DNA from: JAICIG01 sp035532215
GTDB taxonomy: Bacteria > Planctomycetota > Planctomycetia > Pirellulales > JAICIG01
Direction: 5' to 3'
Assembly (NCBI GenBank): GCA_035532215.1
Contig: DATKRK010000295.1
Location: 1 to 40,549, forward strand
DNA length: 40,549 nucleotides
Both the position numbers and the translations under genes were made by a program. The notes beneath the pieces are model-generated. The model did not search any database and had not been told where the DNA came from. It saw only the letters and a list, made by a program, of their open reading frames with translations. Of the stretch, positions 15,767-24,846 are shown piece by piece. The stretch's first letter is position 1. Each line of letters begins with the position of its first letter.

Positions 15767-16828
15767 ATGAGCGCACACGTTGTCCATACCGCGGCGGTCT
15801 CCGCCTTGGCGGGCGCCGGGCCTTTCCGCTATCAGGCCCAATCGCGTTGGTGCGAGTTGCCCGCCGGTTGCGAGGCCGTGGCCGCGGCGACCGATTCGCA
15901 CGATCAGGTTTACGTCTTCAACCGTTCGGAACAGCCGGTGAGGGTCTTCGCGCCCGAGGGGCGGTTTTTGCGCAGTTGGGGCGAAGGCGTGTTCACCGCC
16001 CCGCACGGCATTCATATCGGTCCCGACGATGCCGTGTATTGCACCGACTACTTCGATCACACCGTGCGCAAGTTTACGCCCGAAGGCCGACTGCTGATGA
16101 CGCTCGGCGTGCCGGGGCGATTCTCCGACACGGGAGCGACGAGCGTCGATTATCGCCACATCCGCCGGGCGGCCGGGCCGTTCAACTTTCCGACGAACCT
16201 GGCAGTCGCGCCCCGCGGCGAACTGTTCGTCGCCGACGGTTACGGCAACGCGCGAATTCACGTCTTTTCCCCGGCCGGCGAATTGCTGCACTCGTTTGGC
16301 TCGCCGGGCGACGGCCCCGGAGAGTTCCACGTGCCGCACGGCATCGCCATCGACGCCGAGGGCGTCGTTTACGTGGCGGATCGGGAGAACAGCCGCATTC
16401 AACGCTTCACGCCCGGCGGCCAATTCATCGACCAGTGGCGCGACGTCGCTCGGCCTTGCGAAGTATTCATCGACCGCCAGGGGCGCATCTTTACAGCCGA
16501 ACTGGGTTACCGCGCCGGCATGTTCCCCGGCAACGAGCCGCCGACTGCCAACGCGACCGGCGGCCGCGTCAGCGTCTTTTCGCCCGACGGGACTCTGTTG
16601 GCCCGCTTCGGCGGCGGCGAAAACCCTTGCGCGGCGGGCGATTTCTTCGCGCCGCACGACATTTGGGTCGACTCCCGCGGCGATTTCTATGTCAGCGAGG
16701 TCGTCTATACGGCGGGCGTCAGCCGCGGGCTGATTGGCCCCGACTGCCACACGTTGCAGAAGTTCGTCCGTGTCGAAGACGCCAGCAGCAGTCCAAATGT
16801 TTCCACCCCAGAGAAGGGCACCGCATGA
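15767..16828 (+). CDS. NHL-repeat six-bladed propeller protein (lyase or lactonase-like)
   Basis: 353 residues without a signal peptide, so probably cytoplasmic. Repeating NHL blades are seen: FTAPHGIHIGPDDAVYCTDY then VRKFTPEGRLLMTLG; FNFPTNLAVAPRGELFVADG then IHVFSPAGELLHSFG; FHVPHGIAIDAEGVVYVADR then IQRFTPGGQFIDQW; FFAPHDIWVDSRGDFYVSEV near the end. The PHGI/PHDI histidines and paired acidic residues resemble peptidyl-hydroxyglycine lyase-type propellers, a fold that also includes sugar lactonases. The stop overlaps the next start (ATGA at 16825-16828), so it is translationally coupled to the dehydrogenase, which suggests that both act in one pathway. The reaction is not established. Confidence 0.8.
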   Translation: MSAHVVHTAAVSALAGAGPFRYQAQSRWCELPAGCEAVAAATDSHDQVYVFNRSEQPVRVFAPEGRFLRSWGEGVFTAPHGIHIGPDDAVYCTDYFDHTVRKFTPEGRLLMTLGVPGRFSDTGATSVDYRHIRRAAGPFNFPTNLAVAPRGELFVADGYGNARIHVFSPAGELLHSFGSPGDGPGEFHVPHGIAIDAEGVVYVADRENSRIQRFTPGGQFIDQWRDVARPCEVFIDRQGRIFTAELGYRAGMFPGNEPPTANATGGRVSVFSPDGTLLARFGGGENPCAAGDFFAPHDIWVDSRGDFYVSEVVYTAGVSRGLIGPDCHTLQKFVRVEDASSSPNVSTPEKGTA

Positions 16829-17916
16829 AAGCCTGGCGATTTTACGGTTTCAACGATCTGCGTCTGGACGAGGCGCCCGAGCCGGAATGCCTGCCGGCGC
16901 ACGTCGTCGTCGAGCCGCTCTATGTACAGCCGAGCGTGACCGAGGCCCAACTGGCCTGCGGCATTCCCACCTTGGCTTACGACCGCATCAAGCGCCGGCT
17001 GGAGACCGAGGCGCCGGTGCAACTTTTCGGCCACGAATTCTGCGCGCGGATCGTTGCCGTCGGCCGCGGGGTGAGCCGCTTCCGCGTCGGCGATCGGGTG
17101 GCGGCCCGAGCCAAGCTGCCCTGCCAGAAATGCGCGCTGTGTGAAAGCGAACGCAGCTATCTCTGCCGTCGCGGGCCGGTGATCGGCTTCGACTTGCCGG
17201 GCTGCTTTTCCGAACGAGCGCTGCTGCCGGAAATCGCCCTGGTCAAGGTCGACGACCGCATCTCGGACAGCGAGGCGGCCTGCCTGCAATCGCTCAGCGA
17301 CAGCGTGGCCGCGGTCGAAACGGCCCAACTGCAGATCGGCGACTCGGTCGTCGTCTTCGGCCAAGGCAGCATGGGGCTGGAGTGCATGCAGGTGGCCCGG
17401 CTCAGCGGCGCGGGGCTGATTATCACCGTCGACATCCGCGACGAAGCCTGCGCATTGTCGCAGGAACTGGGCGCCGATCACGCTTTGAACGCCCGAAATT
17501 GCGACGCGGCGGCCGCCATCCTGGACCTGACCGAAGGCATCGGCGCCGACGTCGTCTTCGAATGCGCCGGCGGCAGCGTCAAGCAAGGCCTGGCCGGCAG
17601 CCAAACGCTGCGTCAGGCGATCGACGCCGTGCGCTCGGGCGGCAAGATCATCGGCGTGTCGTGGTTCGGCCAACCGTTGGAAATCGCGGTCGACACGCTC
17701 CGCGAGCGCAGCTTGCGCTATCTGTTCCCCGACATCAGCACGCCGGAACATCTCGAACACACGGTGCGGCTGGTCGCCTCGGGCCGAGTCAACGTTCGGC
17801 CGACCATCACGCACGTGCTCGACGGTTTGCAAGCCGTGCCGCAGGCGTTCGAGATCACCGCCAACAAGGGGAAGTACAAAGCCATCAACCCGGCTCAGGT
17901 CAAAATCCACGCGTGA
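16825..17916 (+). CDS. Zinc-type medium-chain alcohol/polyol dehydrogenase, unusual catalytic site
   Basis: 363 residues of the medium-chain dehydrogenase family. Structural zinc cysteines are present: Cys100, Cys103, Cys106 and Cys114 (PCQKCALCESERSYLC). GHEF (His70, Glu71) is kept. The NAD-binding motif is VVVFGQGSMGLECMQVARLS. Where relatives have GxCGTD, this protein has VQPSVTE: the position of the first catalytic zinc cysteine is Ser37. The nearby Cys45 (LACG) does not align. The enzyme may therefore bind zinc differently or lack catalytic zinc. The start overlaps the NHL gene stop by the ATGA arrangement. A transporter gene follows 34 bp after the stop. The substrate may be a sugar, polyol or sugar acid; this is inferred only from the neighbours. 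Confidence 0.85.
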   Translation: MKAWRFYGFNDLRLDEAPEPECLPAHVVVEPLYVQPSVTEAQLACGIPTLAYDRIKRRLETEAPVQLFGHEFCARIVAVGRGVSRFRVGDRVAARAKLPCQKCALCESERSYLCRRGPVIGFDLPGCFSERALLPEIALVKVDDRISDSEAACLQSLSDSVAAVETAQLQIGDSVVVFGQGSMGLECMQVARLSGAGLIITVDIRDEACALSQELGADHALNARNCDAAAAILDLTEGIGADVVFECAGGSVKQGLAGSQTLRQAIDAVRSGGKIIGVSWFGQPLEIAVDTLRERSLRYLFPDISTPEHLEHTVRLVASGRVNVRPTITHVLDGLQAVPQAFEITANKGKYKAINPAQVKIHA

Positions 17917-17950
17917 CCCGTTCGCAAACGCAGCCCTACTTATACTCGCC

Positions 17951-19273
17951 ATGACGTCCTCTCCGCCGAATATGCTCGACGCCGAAACCGCCGCTCGTCC
18001 GGACGCTGAAGAAATCACGCGTCTCGGCGACCTGACGGCGACGCAGTGGAAGTCGGGCGCCGCGGCCTGGCTGGGCTGGCTGTTCGACGGCCTCGACATG
18101 CACTTGTATACGCTGGTCGCGGCGCCGTTCGTGGCCGAGTTACTGGCGCTGCCTCAAAGCGATCAGCGCGTCGGCTACTACAGTTCGTGGATCCAGGCGG
18201 CCTTTCTCCTCGGCTGGGCGTTGGGGGGCGGTTTTTTCGGGCGAGTCGGCGATCGCATCGGCCGCAGCCGCGCGCTGATGCTGACGATCATGACCTACGC
18301 CGCCTTCACCGGCCTGGCCTTCTTCGCACAAACATGGCGCCAGTTGCTCGCATTCCGCTTTCTGGCGGCGCTGGGCATCGGCGGCGAATGGGCCGTTGGC
18401 GCCGCGCTGCTCTCGGAAACCTGGCCCCGCAGTTGGCGACCGTGGCTGGCCGCCATTTTGCAGACGGGCGTCAATATTGGCGTGATGGCGGCCGGCGTGG
18501 TCGTGTCGGCTCTGGCCGGCTTTCCGCCGCGCACGGTGTTTTTGGCCGGCATCCTGCCCGCACTGTTGGTGCTTTGGATTCGTCGCGCCGTGCCGGAGCC
18601 CGAAGAGTGGCACGCCGCGAAAGCTCGATCGCTCGGGGCCGAGCCGCGGGTTCGCGACTTGTTTCGCGGACCGGTGCGAAAAGTCACGCTGCTGACAATG
18701 CTGGTCTGTTCGCTGTCGCTGAGCGGACACTGGGCGTTCTTGTTCTGGTGTTCGCAGCACCTGCGGCAATTGCCCGACCTGGCCGAATGGACCGCCGCCC
18801 AGCGCAGCCAATTCGTCAGCCAGGCCATGATCGTGGTCATGGTCGCGTCGGTCGCGGGCAATTTTTTCGCCGCCGCCGTCGCCCGCCGCCTGGGCTATCG
18901 CACGTCGATCGCGCTATTGTGCCTGGGCTACTTCCTTTCGATGGCCGTCGCCTACGCCGTCCCCCGCGGGCACGAAACAGCGTTTTACTGGCTGGCGGCG
19001 ATCGGCGTGTTCCAGGGCGTGTTCGCCCTGTTTACGATGTATTTGCCGCCCTTGTTTCCGACCTTGCTGCGGACCACCGGCGCCGGATTTTGCTACAACA
19101 TCGGCCGCATCGCCGCGGCGGCGGGCACGGTGTTTTTCGGCCTGACGTCGCAAGTGGGCGACTATCGCCTGGCGCTCGAATACGCCGGCTGGCTGTTTTT
19201 GCCCGCGGCCGTGGTCGCCCTGTTTTTACCGGAGCCCGGCGACGAGCGGGGCACGCCAACGCCGGTAGAATGA
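17951..19273 (+). CDS. Major facilitator superfamily transporter (sugar acid/aromatic acid:H+ symporter type)
   Basis: 440 residues with about twelve membrane helices. MFS signatures are clear: WLGWLFDGLDMHLYTLVAAP in helix 1, the loop motif GRVGDRIGRSRALMLTIMTY between helices 2 and 3, and FRFLAALGIGGEWAVGAALL in helix 4 with SETWPRSWR after it. These fit the anion:proton symporters that carry carboxylates such as sialate, aromatic acids or shikimate. The first 35 residues are hydrophilic. It is the third gene of the NHL-ADH unit and presumably imports its substrate. It ends 25 bp before the start of the PSCyt1 gene. Confidence 0.88.
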   Translation: MTSSPPNMLDAETAARPDAEEITRLGDLTATQWKSGAAAWLGWLFDGLDMHLYTLVAAPFVAELLALPQSDQRVGYYSSWIQAAFLLGWALGGGFFGRVGDRIGRSRALMLTIMTYAAFTGLAFFAQTWRQLLAFRFLAALGIGGEWAVGAALLSETWPRSWRPWLAAILQTGVNIGVMAAGVVVSALAGFPPRTVFLAGILPALLVLWIRRAVPEPEEWHAAKARSLGAEPRVRDLFRGPVRKVTLLTMLVCSLSLSGHWAFLFWCSQHLRQLPDLAEWTAAQRSQFVSQAMIVVMVASVAGNFFAAAVARRLGYRTSIALLCLGYFLSMAVAYAVPRGHETAFYWLAAIGVFQGVFALFTMYLPPLFPTLLRTTGAGFCYNIGRIAAAAGTVFFGLTSQVGDYRLALEYAGWLFLPAAVVALFLPEPGDERGTPTPVE

Positions 19274-19298
19274 TTTTGTTCTGCATGAACCGAACACC

Positions 19299-22200
19299 AT
19301 GAGTCGAGTGGATTTGCAATGCCGGCTTCGACCTCTTCGGAACCGCCGGGTGGCTGGCGGCAGAGCGGAGCGATGCCCCAGCGAACCGGGGCTTCGCCAA
19401 GGCTCAGCCCCAGGCGCCAGGCGGTTTCGGCTTCTGGTTCGATGCTCCGTCGCGGCGATCCTGGTGGCAGCTTGCACGAGCGGCGCCTTGCGCGGCTCGG
19501 AACCGGCCGACAATGAACGCGCGGGCAAGTTTTCGCCTCAGTCGCTGGAATTCTTCGAGACTCGCGTGCGGCCGCTGCTGGTCGAACGCTGCCAAAGCTG
19601 CCACGGCGAGAAAAAACAAGAGGGCGGCCTGCGTCTCGATTCGCGCACGGCGATTCTCAAAGGCGGCGATGGCGGCGCCGTGATCGTGCCGGGCTCGCCC
19701 GAGAAAAGCCGCTTGATCGAGGCCATCGGCTACGGCGACGAAAGCCTGCAAATGCCGCCCGACAAGCGACTGCCTGATGCGGCCATTGCCGCCTTGACCC
19801 AATGGATTCGTCTAGGCGCTCCGTGGCCGGTCGGGCATGAAACGAAACCTGACGCGCGCTCCCCTGCCGAAGCCTGGCGAACGCACTGGGCGGCCCAGCC
19901 GGTTCGCCCGCAAACGGCGTCGGCGGTGCGCCAAACCGAGTGGCCCCTCTCGCCGATCGACCGCTTCATTCTGGCCAAGTTGGAAGAGAACGAATTACAC
20001 CCCTCGCCGCCTGCCGACCGCCGCACGCTGTTGCGCCGCGCGACGTTCGATCTCTGGGGCCTGCCGCCGACGCAGGAGGAGATTGCGGCCTTCGAACAAG
20101 ACGCTTCGCCCGAAGCCTTTGCCAAAGTGATCGAGCGGCTGCTGGCCTCGCCCAAGTATGGCGAGCGCTGGGGCCGGCACTGGCTCGACGCGGCCCGCTA
20201 TGCCGACACGAAGGAATACGTCCGCCTCAACGAGGAGCGCCGCTTGCTGTATGCCTTCGCCTATCGCGATTATGTGGTGCGGGCGTTTAACGAAGACTTG
20301 CCCTACGATCGGTTCGTCACGGAGCAACTGGCGGCCGACTTGTTGCCCGGCGGCAATCGGCGGGCGTTGGCGGCGCTGGGGTTTCTCTCGCTTGGGCGGC
20401 AATTCACGGGCAATCCGCACGACATTATCGACGACCGCATCGACGTCGTCACCCGTGGCTTGCTGGGCCTGACGGCGGACTGCGCCCGCTGCCACGATCA
20501 TAAGTACGATCCGATCCCAACGGCCGATTACTACGCACTGTACGGCGTTTTCGATCGCTGCGAGGCGCCGGCCGTCCCCGCGTTGATTGAAACCGCTCCG
20601 ATCGATGCGGCCAAGCATGCGCACCTGCAAGAGGCTGAACGCCTCGAAGCGGCGCTCGACCGCTTCCAGCGGCGCGCCCATCGAGCTTTGGTCGACGAAT
20701 TGCGATCGAACGTCGGCGCCTACCTGTCGGCGGCGCTCGAAGGGCGCCGGCCGTACCTGGTGCCTTTGCCGGCCAATCCCGGCGAAGTGCGACATTTCGT
20801 CGCCGAGCGCTGGCTTGATCTGATTGACGCCGCCGCGAGCGGCGCGCCGGCATTCGTGCCTTGGCACGCGCTGGCCGCGATCAAACCCGGCGAAGATTTT
20901 CGAGCCCACTCTGTCCAGATTCTGTCAGAGCTGAGTGCTCCACCCGTCGCCGGGGCGCCCCGGACCAACGCCTTGGTGCTCGCGGCCTTGCAGCGCCGCA
21001 CGCTAGACTCGATGGCCGACGTCGCCCGGGCCTACGGCGACGCGTTGGACGAGGCGTATCGCGACTGGCAGACGCAGTTCGATGCCGAAAACCTGCTCGC
21101 CAACGGCGGCTTCGAAGCCGAGGGAGAAACCGCGAATGCGGCGCCGGCGGGCTGGCGCCTGTCGGGGGTGCGGTTTTGCGTCTCGTCGGGCGAAGGCGTC
21201 ACGGCGGGCCGGCTGGCGGCCGTGTTTGGCGACGGCACGCCCGAGAGCCGGCCGCCGACGGCGCACGAGGCCGTGATTTCGCAAACCGTCAAAACGCGCC
21301 CCGGCGCCCGCTATCGACTCACGTTCGATACGGCCGCCTACGGCAGCGACGCCGAAGCGCACGCTCAAACGCTTCGCGTAACCGTCGATGGCTCCCGGCG
21401 GCTCATCGAGCATGCGATCAGTGCCCCAGGCGCCCGGCCCGTGCAGTTCGAGGCGTTCGCCTTCGAGTTCCTCGCAGACGGCCCCGAAATCACCATTACC
21501 TTCGCCGACGCCACGACGAACGGCGAAGCGGGTATGACCGACCGCGTGCTCGACAACGTGCGGCTCGTGGAAACTTCGCAATCGTCTGCTGAAAACACGG
21601 CGGCGATCGTTGCCGCCGGCGATGCGGACCGGGCCGAATTGTTGGCGATCCTGCTTGGCGACGACTCGCCGACCGCCGTATCGCCGAATGACGCCGTCGA
21701 CTTTTATCTCTACGAAGCGCCGGACCACGAACGAGTGATGGCTTTGCGCAAACGGCTCAACGATTGGCTGGCGCAAAGCGACCACGCGCCGCTGCGCGCC
21801 CACGTGCTCGCCGATCGCTCGCGGCCTTACGAGCAGCGCGTGCTGGTCCGCGGCGATCCGACGCGCCGCGGCGCTTTGGCGCAACGAAAGTTTCTCAGCG
21901 CGCTGCCCGGAGAAAACCGCCAGCCCTTCGGCGCCGGCAGCGGCCGGCTCGAGTTGGCTCGCGCGATCGCCTCGCTCGACAATCCCCTTACGGCCCGAGT
22001 GCTGGTTAATCGGGTTTGGCAGCGGCATTTCGGCGCCGGGCTGGTCGCTTCGACGAGCAATTTCGGACTGCGCGGCGATCCGCCTTCGCACCGCGAACTG
22101 CTCGACGATCTGGCCTGGCGGTTCATGGCCGAAGGCTGGTCGATCAAGCAGTTGCACCGCTCGATCATGCTTTCGAGCGTCTATCAGCAGTCGAGCGCGT

Positions 22201-22730
22201 TTCGGGCCGACGGCTTCGCCCGCGATCCGGAAAACCGGCTGCTGTGGCGGATGAATCGCCGGCGGTTGGACGTCGAGTCGTTCCGCGATGCCATGCTCTT
22301 GACCGCCGGGGCCTTGGACTCGCGCGTCGGCGGCCCGCCCGGCGACCTGGGCGACCCGGGCTTCCGCCGCCGCACGCTATACGGTCTCGTCGATCGTCAG
22401 CAGTTGTATGGGATGCTTGGCGACTTTGATTTCGCCAGCCCCGAGAGTCATTCGCCCTTGCGGCACTTGACCACGGCGCCGCAACAGGCGCTATTCTTGC
22501 TCAACAGTCCGTTCATGCTCCAGCAAGCGGCGAGCTTTGCCGAGCGGCCGGAATTGGCTGCCCTGGCCGACGCTGGCGAGCGAATCGCCGCCATGTACCG
22601 CCTCGCCTTCGGTCGCTCTCCCGAGGGCGAAGAGTTGCAGGCGGCCCGGGCGTTTCTCGACGGCGGCGGCTCATGGCCGGAACTGGCGCAAGCGATTCTG
22701 GCCTCTAACGAATTCTGCTTTGTAGACTGA
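19299..22730 (+). CDS. PSCyt1-DUF1549-DUF1553 protein with inserted sandwich domain
   Basis: 1143 residues, probably exported. A haem-binding-like PSCyt1 domain has CQSCH at 98-102. DUF1549 follows, with PLSPIDRFILAKLEENELHP, FDLWGLPPTQEEI and YGERWGRHWLDAARYADTKE, then CARCHDHKYDPIPTADYYAL, a second CxxCH. An extra segment of about 200 residues in the middle (from ENLLANGGFEAEGE) looks like a carbohydrate-binding beta sandwich. DUF1553 closes the protein, with NPLTARVLVNRVWQRHFGAG, GWSIKQLHRSIMLSSVYQQS and HLTTAPQQALFLLNSPF. The presumed signal peptide (RRFRLLVRCSVAAILVAACT) starts only at about residue 41, because residues 17-40 are translated from a family B repeat; no ATG, GTG or TTG lies between the repeat and the signal peptide. 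The DUF1501 partner follows 6 bp after the stop. Role unknown; such pairs often sit in polysaccharide-degradation contexts. Confidence 0.85.
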   Translation: MSRVDLQCRLRPLRNRRVAGGRAERCPSEPGLRQGSAPGARRFRLLVRCSVAAILVAACTSGALRGSEPADNERAGKFSPQSLEFFETRVRPLLVERCQSCHGEKKQEGGLRLDSRTAILKGGDGGAVIVPGSPEKSRLIEAIGYGDESLQMPPDKRLPDAAIAALTQWIRLGAPWPVGHETKPDARSPAEAWRTHWAAQPVRPQTASAVRQTEWPLSPIDRFILAKLEENELHPSPPADRRTLLRRATFDLWGLPPTQEEIAAFEQDASPEAFAKVIERLLASPKYGERWGRHWLDAARYADTKEYVRLNEERRLLYAFAYRDYVVRAFNEDLPYDRFVTEQLAADLLPGGNRRALAALGFLSLGRQFTGNPHDIIDDRIDVVTRGLLGLTADCARCHDHKYDPIPTADYYALYGVFDRCEAPAVPALIETAPIDAAKHAHLQEAERLEAALDRFQRRAHRALVDELRSNVGAYLSAALEGRRPYLVPLPANPGEVRHFVAERWLDLIDAAASGAPAFVPWHALAAIKPGEDFRAHSVQILSELSAPPVAGAPRTNALVLAALQRRTLDSMADVARAYGDALDEAYRDWQTQFDAENLLANGGFEAEGETANAAPAGWRLSGVRFCVSSGEGVTAGRLAAVFGDGTPESRPPTAHEAVISQTVKTRPGARYRLTFDTAAYGSDAEAHAQTLRVTVDGSRRLIEHAISAPGARPVQFEAFAFEFLADGPEITITFADATTNGEAGMTDRVLDNVRLVETSQSSAENTAAIVAAGDADRAELLAILLGDDSPTAVSPNDAVDFYLYEAPDHERVMALRKRLNDWLAQSDHAPLRAHVLADRSRPYEQRVLVRGDPTRRGALAQRKFLSALPGENRQPFGAGSGRLELARAIASLDNPLTARVLVNRVWQRHFGAGLVASTSNFGLRGDPPSHRELLDDLAWRFMAEGWSIKQLHRSIMLSSVYQQSSAFRADGFARDPENRLLWRMNRRRLDVESFRDAMLLTAGALDSRVGGPPGDLGDPGFRRRTLYGLVDRQQLYGMLGDFDFASPESHSPLRHLTTAPQQALFLLNSPFMLQQAASFAERPELAALADAGERIAAMYRLAFGRSPEGEELQAARAFLDGGGSWPELAQAILASNEFCFVD
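19349..19418. repeat. Family B repeat core, copy B3, inside coding sequence
   Basis: The 70-bp stretch ggtggctggcggcagagcgg...ccaggcgcc matches 29678-29747 at 66 of 70 positions. Only the core is present; the CTAG terminal arms of the full copies are not seen. It lies within the 5' end of the PSCyt1 gene and is read in frame as residues 17-40. Confidence 0.88.
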
Positions 22731-22736
22731 CGAACG

Positions 22737-24197
22737 ATGCCTCCAGCCAACCAACGTGAAACTCGATCGAACGATTGCGAGGCTGCGCAACCGCGGCTGA
22801 GCCGCCGCGCGCTGCTGGAGCGGACCGGCATGGGCTTCGGCGCCTTGGCTCTCGCGCCGCTCGTGGGCGCCGGCGCTGCGGCCGAAACCGAGGGCGACGC
22901 GGTCAATCCGTGGTCGGTGCGGGCGCCGCACTTTCCGGTCAAGGCCAAGCGCGTCATCCACCTGTTCATGAACGGCGGCCCGTCGCACGTCGATACCTTC
23001 GATCCGAAGCCGGCCCTGGCTAAATACGCCGGGAAGTCGCTGCCGTTTCATTTGCCCACCGAACGCAAGACCGGCGCCGCGTTTCCTTCGCCGTTCAAGT
23101 TCCGGAAGTACGGCGCCAGCGGCATCGAGGTCAGCGAGTTGTTCCCGCACACGGCCGAGCACATCGATGAGATCGCGGTGATCCGCTCGATGGTCGCCGA
23201 CATCCCCAACCACGAGCCCTCGCTGCTCTTGATGAATTGCGGCGAGGCTCGCCAGCCGCGGCCGAGCATGGGCTCTTGGCTGACCTACGGCCTGGGCACG
23301 GAGAATCAAAACCTGCCGGGCTTCATCGCTCTGTGTCCCGGCGGCTTGCCGGTCGTGGGCCGCCAGAACTGGCAAGCCGGCTTTCTGCCGGCGGCCTTTC
23401 AAGGGACGTATATCGATTCTCAACACACGGAAGTCGAAAAGCTGATCGCTCACATCAAACCGCACTCCCCGCCCGAGCGGCAGCGGCGGCAGCTCGATCT
23501 GCTGGCGGCCATGAATCGGCGGCATGCCGACGAGCGACCCAGCGATCCGCTGCTCGAAGCCCGCATCCAGTGCTTCGAGCTGGCCTTTCGCATGCAAACC
23601 GAGGCGGCCGAAGCGTTCGACCTGGCCGACGAGCCGCAACACGTGCTCGACATGTACGGCCCGGGCGTGCAAGCCCGGCAGATTCTACTAGCCCGGCGGC
23701 TCGTGGAACGCGGCGTGCGCTTCGTGCAGCTCTGGCACGGCGCCGGGCAGCCGTGGGATTCGCACGACGATATTCTCGCCCATCGCGATCTGGCCGCCCA
23801 GTGCGACCGGGCGATCGGCGCCTTACTGGCCGATCTCAAACAGCGCGGCTTGCTGGAGGAAACGCTGGTGATCTGGGGCGGCGAATTCGGCCGCACGCCG
23901 ACCGTCGAACTGCCGACCGTGACGCTCAACCGCGGCCGCGCGCAAGGACGCGACCACAACCACTACGGCTTCAGCATGTGGCTGGCCGGCGGCGGCGTGA
24001 AAGGCGGCCAAGTCCACGGCGCCACCGACGAATTCGGCTTCCGGGCGGTCGAAGACAAGGTCCATGTCCACGACTTGCATGCCACGATCCTGCGGCTGCT
24101 GGGCTTCGACCACGAAAAATTCACCTACCGCTACGCCGGCCGCGACTTCCGCCTGACCGACGTCCACGGCCGCGTGGTCCAAGAACTCATCGCTTGA
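22737..24197 (+). CDS. DUF1501 domain protein, partner of PSCyt1/DUF1553
   Basis: 486 residues, alkaline-phosphatase-like DUF1501 family. The leader contains LSRRALLERTGMGFGALALA, a twin-arginine signal preceded by a hydrophilic extension of about 20 residues. Family marks: VIHLFMNGGPSHVDTFDPKP (metal-site Asp/His), FRKYGASGIEVSELFPHTAE, RPSMGSWLTYGLG, WDSHDDILAHRDL, VIWGGEFGRTPTVEL, GRDHNHYGFSMWLAGGGVKG and the end HVHDLHATILRLLGFDHEKF. It starts 6 bp after the PSCyt1 gene stop, so the two are one operon and likely act together in the periplasm. Biochemical activity is not known for the family. Confidence 0.9.
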   Translation: MPPANQRETRSNDCEAAQPRLSRRALLERTGMGFGALALAPLVGAGAAAETEGDAVNPWSVRAPHFPVKAKRVIHLFMNGGPSHVDTFDPKPALAKYAGKSLPFHLPTERKTGAAFPSPFKFRKYGASGIEVSELFPHTAEHIDEIAVIRSMVADIPNHEPSLLLMNCGEARQPRPSMGSWLTYGLGTENQNLPGFIALCPGGLPVVGRQNWQAGFLPAAFQGTYIDSQHTEVEKLIAHIKPHSPPERQRRQLDLLAAMNRRHADERPSDPLLEARIQCFELAFRMQTEAAEAFDLADEPQHVLDMYGPGVQARQILLARRLVERGVRFVQLWHGAGQPWDSHDDILAHRDLAAQCDRAIGALLADLKQRGLLEETLVIWGGEFGRTPTVELPTVTLNRGRAQGRDHNHYGFSMWLAGGGVKGGQVHGATDEFGFRAVEDKVHVHDLHATILRLLGFDHEKFTYRYAGRDFRLTDVHGRVVQELIA

Positions 24198-24219
24198 AGC
24201 ACGCTAAGTTGAACCGGTC

Positions 24220-24846
24220 TCAGTTCGCTTTCGCCTCGACCCGTTTTTCCGTCGGCCGCTTGGCGGCTTGCTTCTGCACGTCGACCTTCTCCGAGCCGAC
24301 CAGGCCGGCCACCTTGTCCGAGAGCTTGTTGGCCAACAGCCCGCTCGGATCGCAGCCCGAGGCGATCGACACGATCCGCCCGCCCTTGTCGATCAAGAAA
24401 TTGGTGGGCATGGTCTTGGTCTTGAAGATGTCCCAACTATTGCCCTTCGTGTCGACGGCGTAGAGCATGTTGAGCTTTTTCTGTTTGACGTAAGCCGCCA
24501 CTTTTTCATCGGGCTCTTTGAACACGGCCAGGCTGGTCAGCCCCTTGCCTTTATACGCCTTGTGCAATTCCTGGAAATACCCCAACTCCTTGTCGCAGCC
24601 CGAGCACCCGCAGGTCAGCCGCACCAGCACGGGGCCCTTGGCCGTCAGATCGGCCAGCCTAATGATTTTTCCTGCAGCGTCCTTGACGACGAACTCGGGC
24701 GCCTGATCGCCGACGGCCAGCTTCGGTTCGGCGGCCGCCGGTTGTTTCGCGGTTTCTTTGCCCTCCGGCTCCGCGGCGCCGGCCGTAACGACAAGGATTC
24801 CCGCGGCCGTAAAACAGGCCGCGAACAGCTTCCCGTAGCTCGCCAT
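24220..24846 (-). CDS. Exported thioredoxin-fold (AhpC/TSA-Redoxin type) protein
   Basis: 208 residues. A signal peptide (residues 1-24, cleavage near AGA-AEP) and an Ala/Pro/Lys linker precede a redoxin domain: KLAVGDQAPEFVVKDAAGK (42-60), VLVRLTCGCSGCDKELGYFQ (73-92) and TMPTNFLIDKGGRIV with the conserved cis-proline. The active site is CGCSGC (Cys79, Cys81, Cys84), not the usual CxxC alone; Cys81/Cys84 form a CxxC. It is probably a periplasmic thiol-disulfide or peroxiredoxin-like protein. AAGGAG is placed eight bases before this ATG (24854-24859 on the plus strand). The stop is 22 bp from the convergent DUF1501 stop. Confidence 0.85.
   Translation of the reverse strand: MASYGKLFAACFTAAGILVVTAGAAEPEGKETAKQPAAAEPKLAVGDQAPEFVVKDAAGKIIRLADLTAKGPVLVRLTCGCSGCDKELGYFQELHKAYKGKGLTSLAVFKEPDEKVAAYVKQKKLNMLYAVDTKGNSWDIFKTKTMPTNFLIDKGGRIVSIASGCDPSGLLANKLSDKVAGLVGSEKVDVQKQAAKRPTEKRVEAKAN

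Noticed and set aside
15404..15770. Small plus-strand frames between the AraC and NHL genes
   Set aside because: They overlap the AraC start or fill the control region; no family resemblance.
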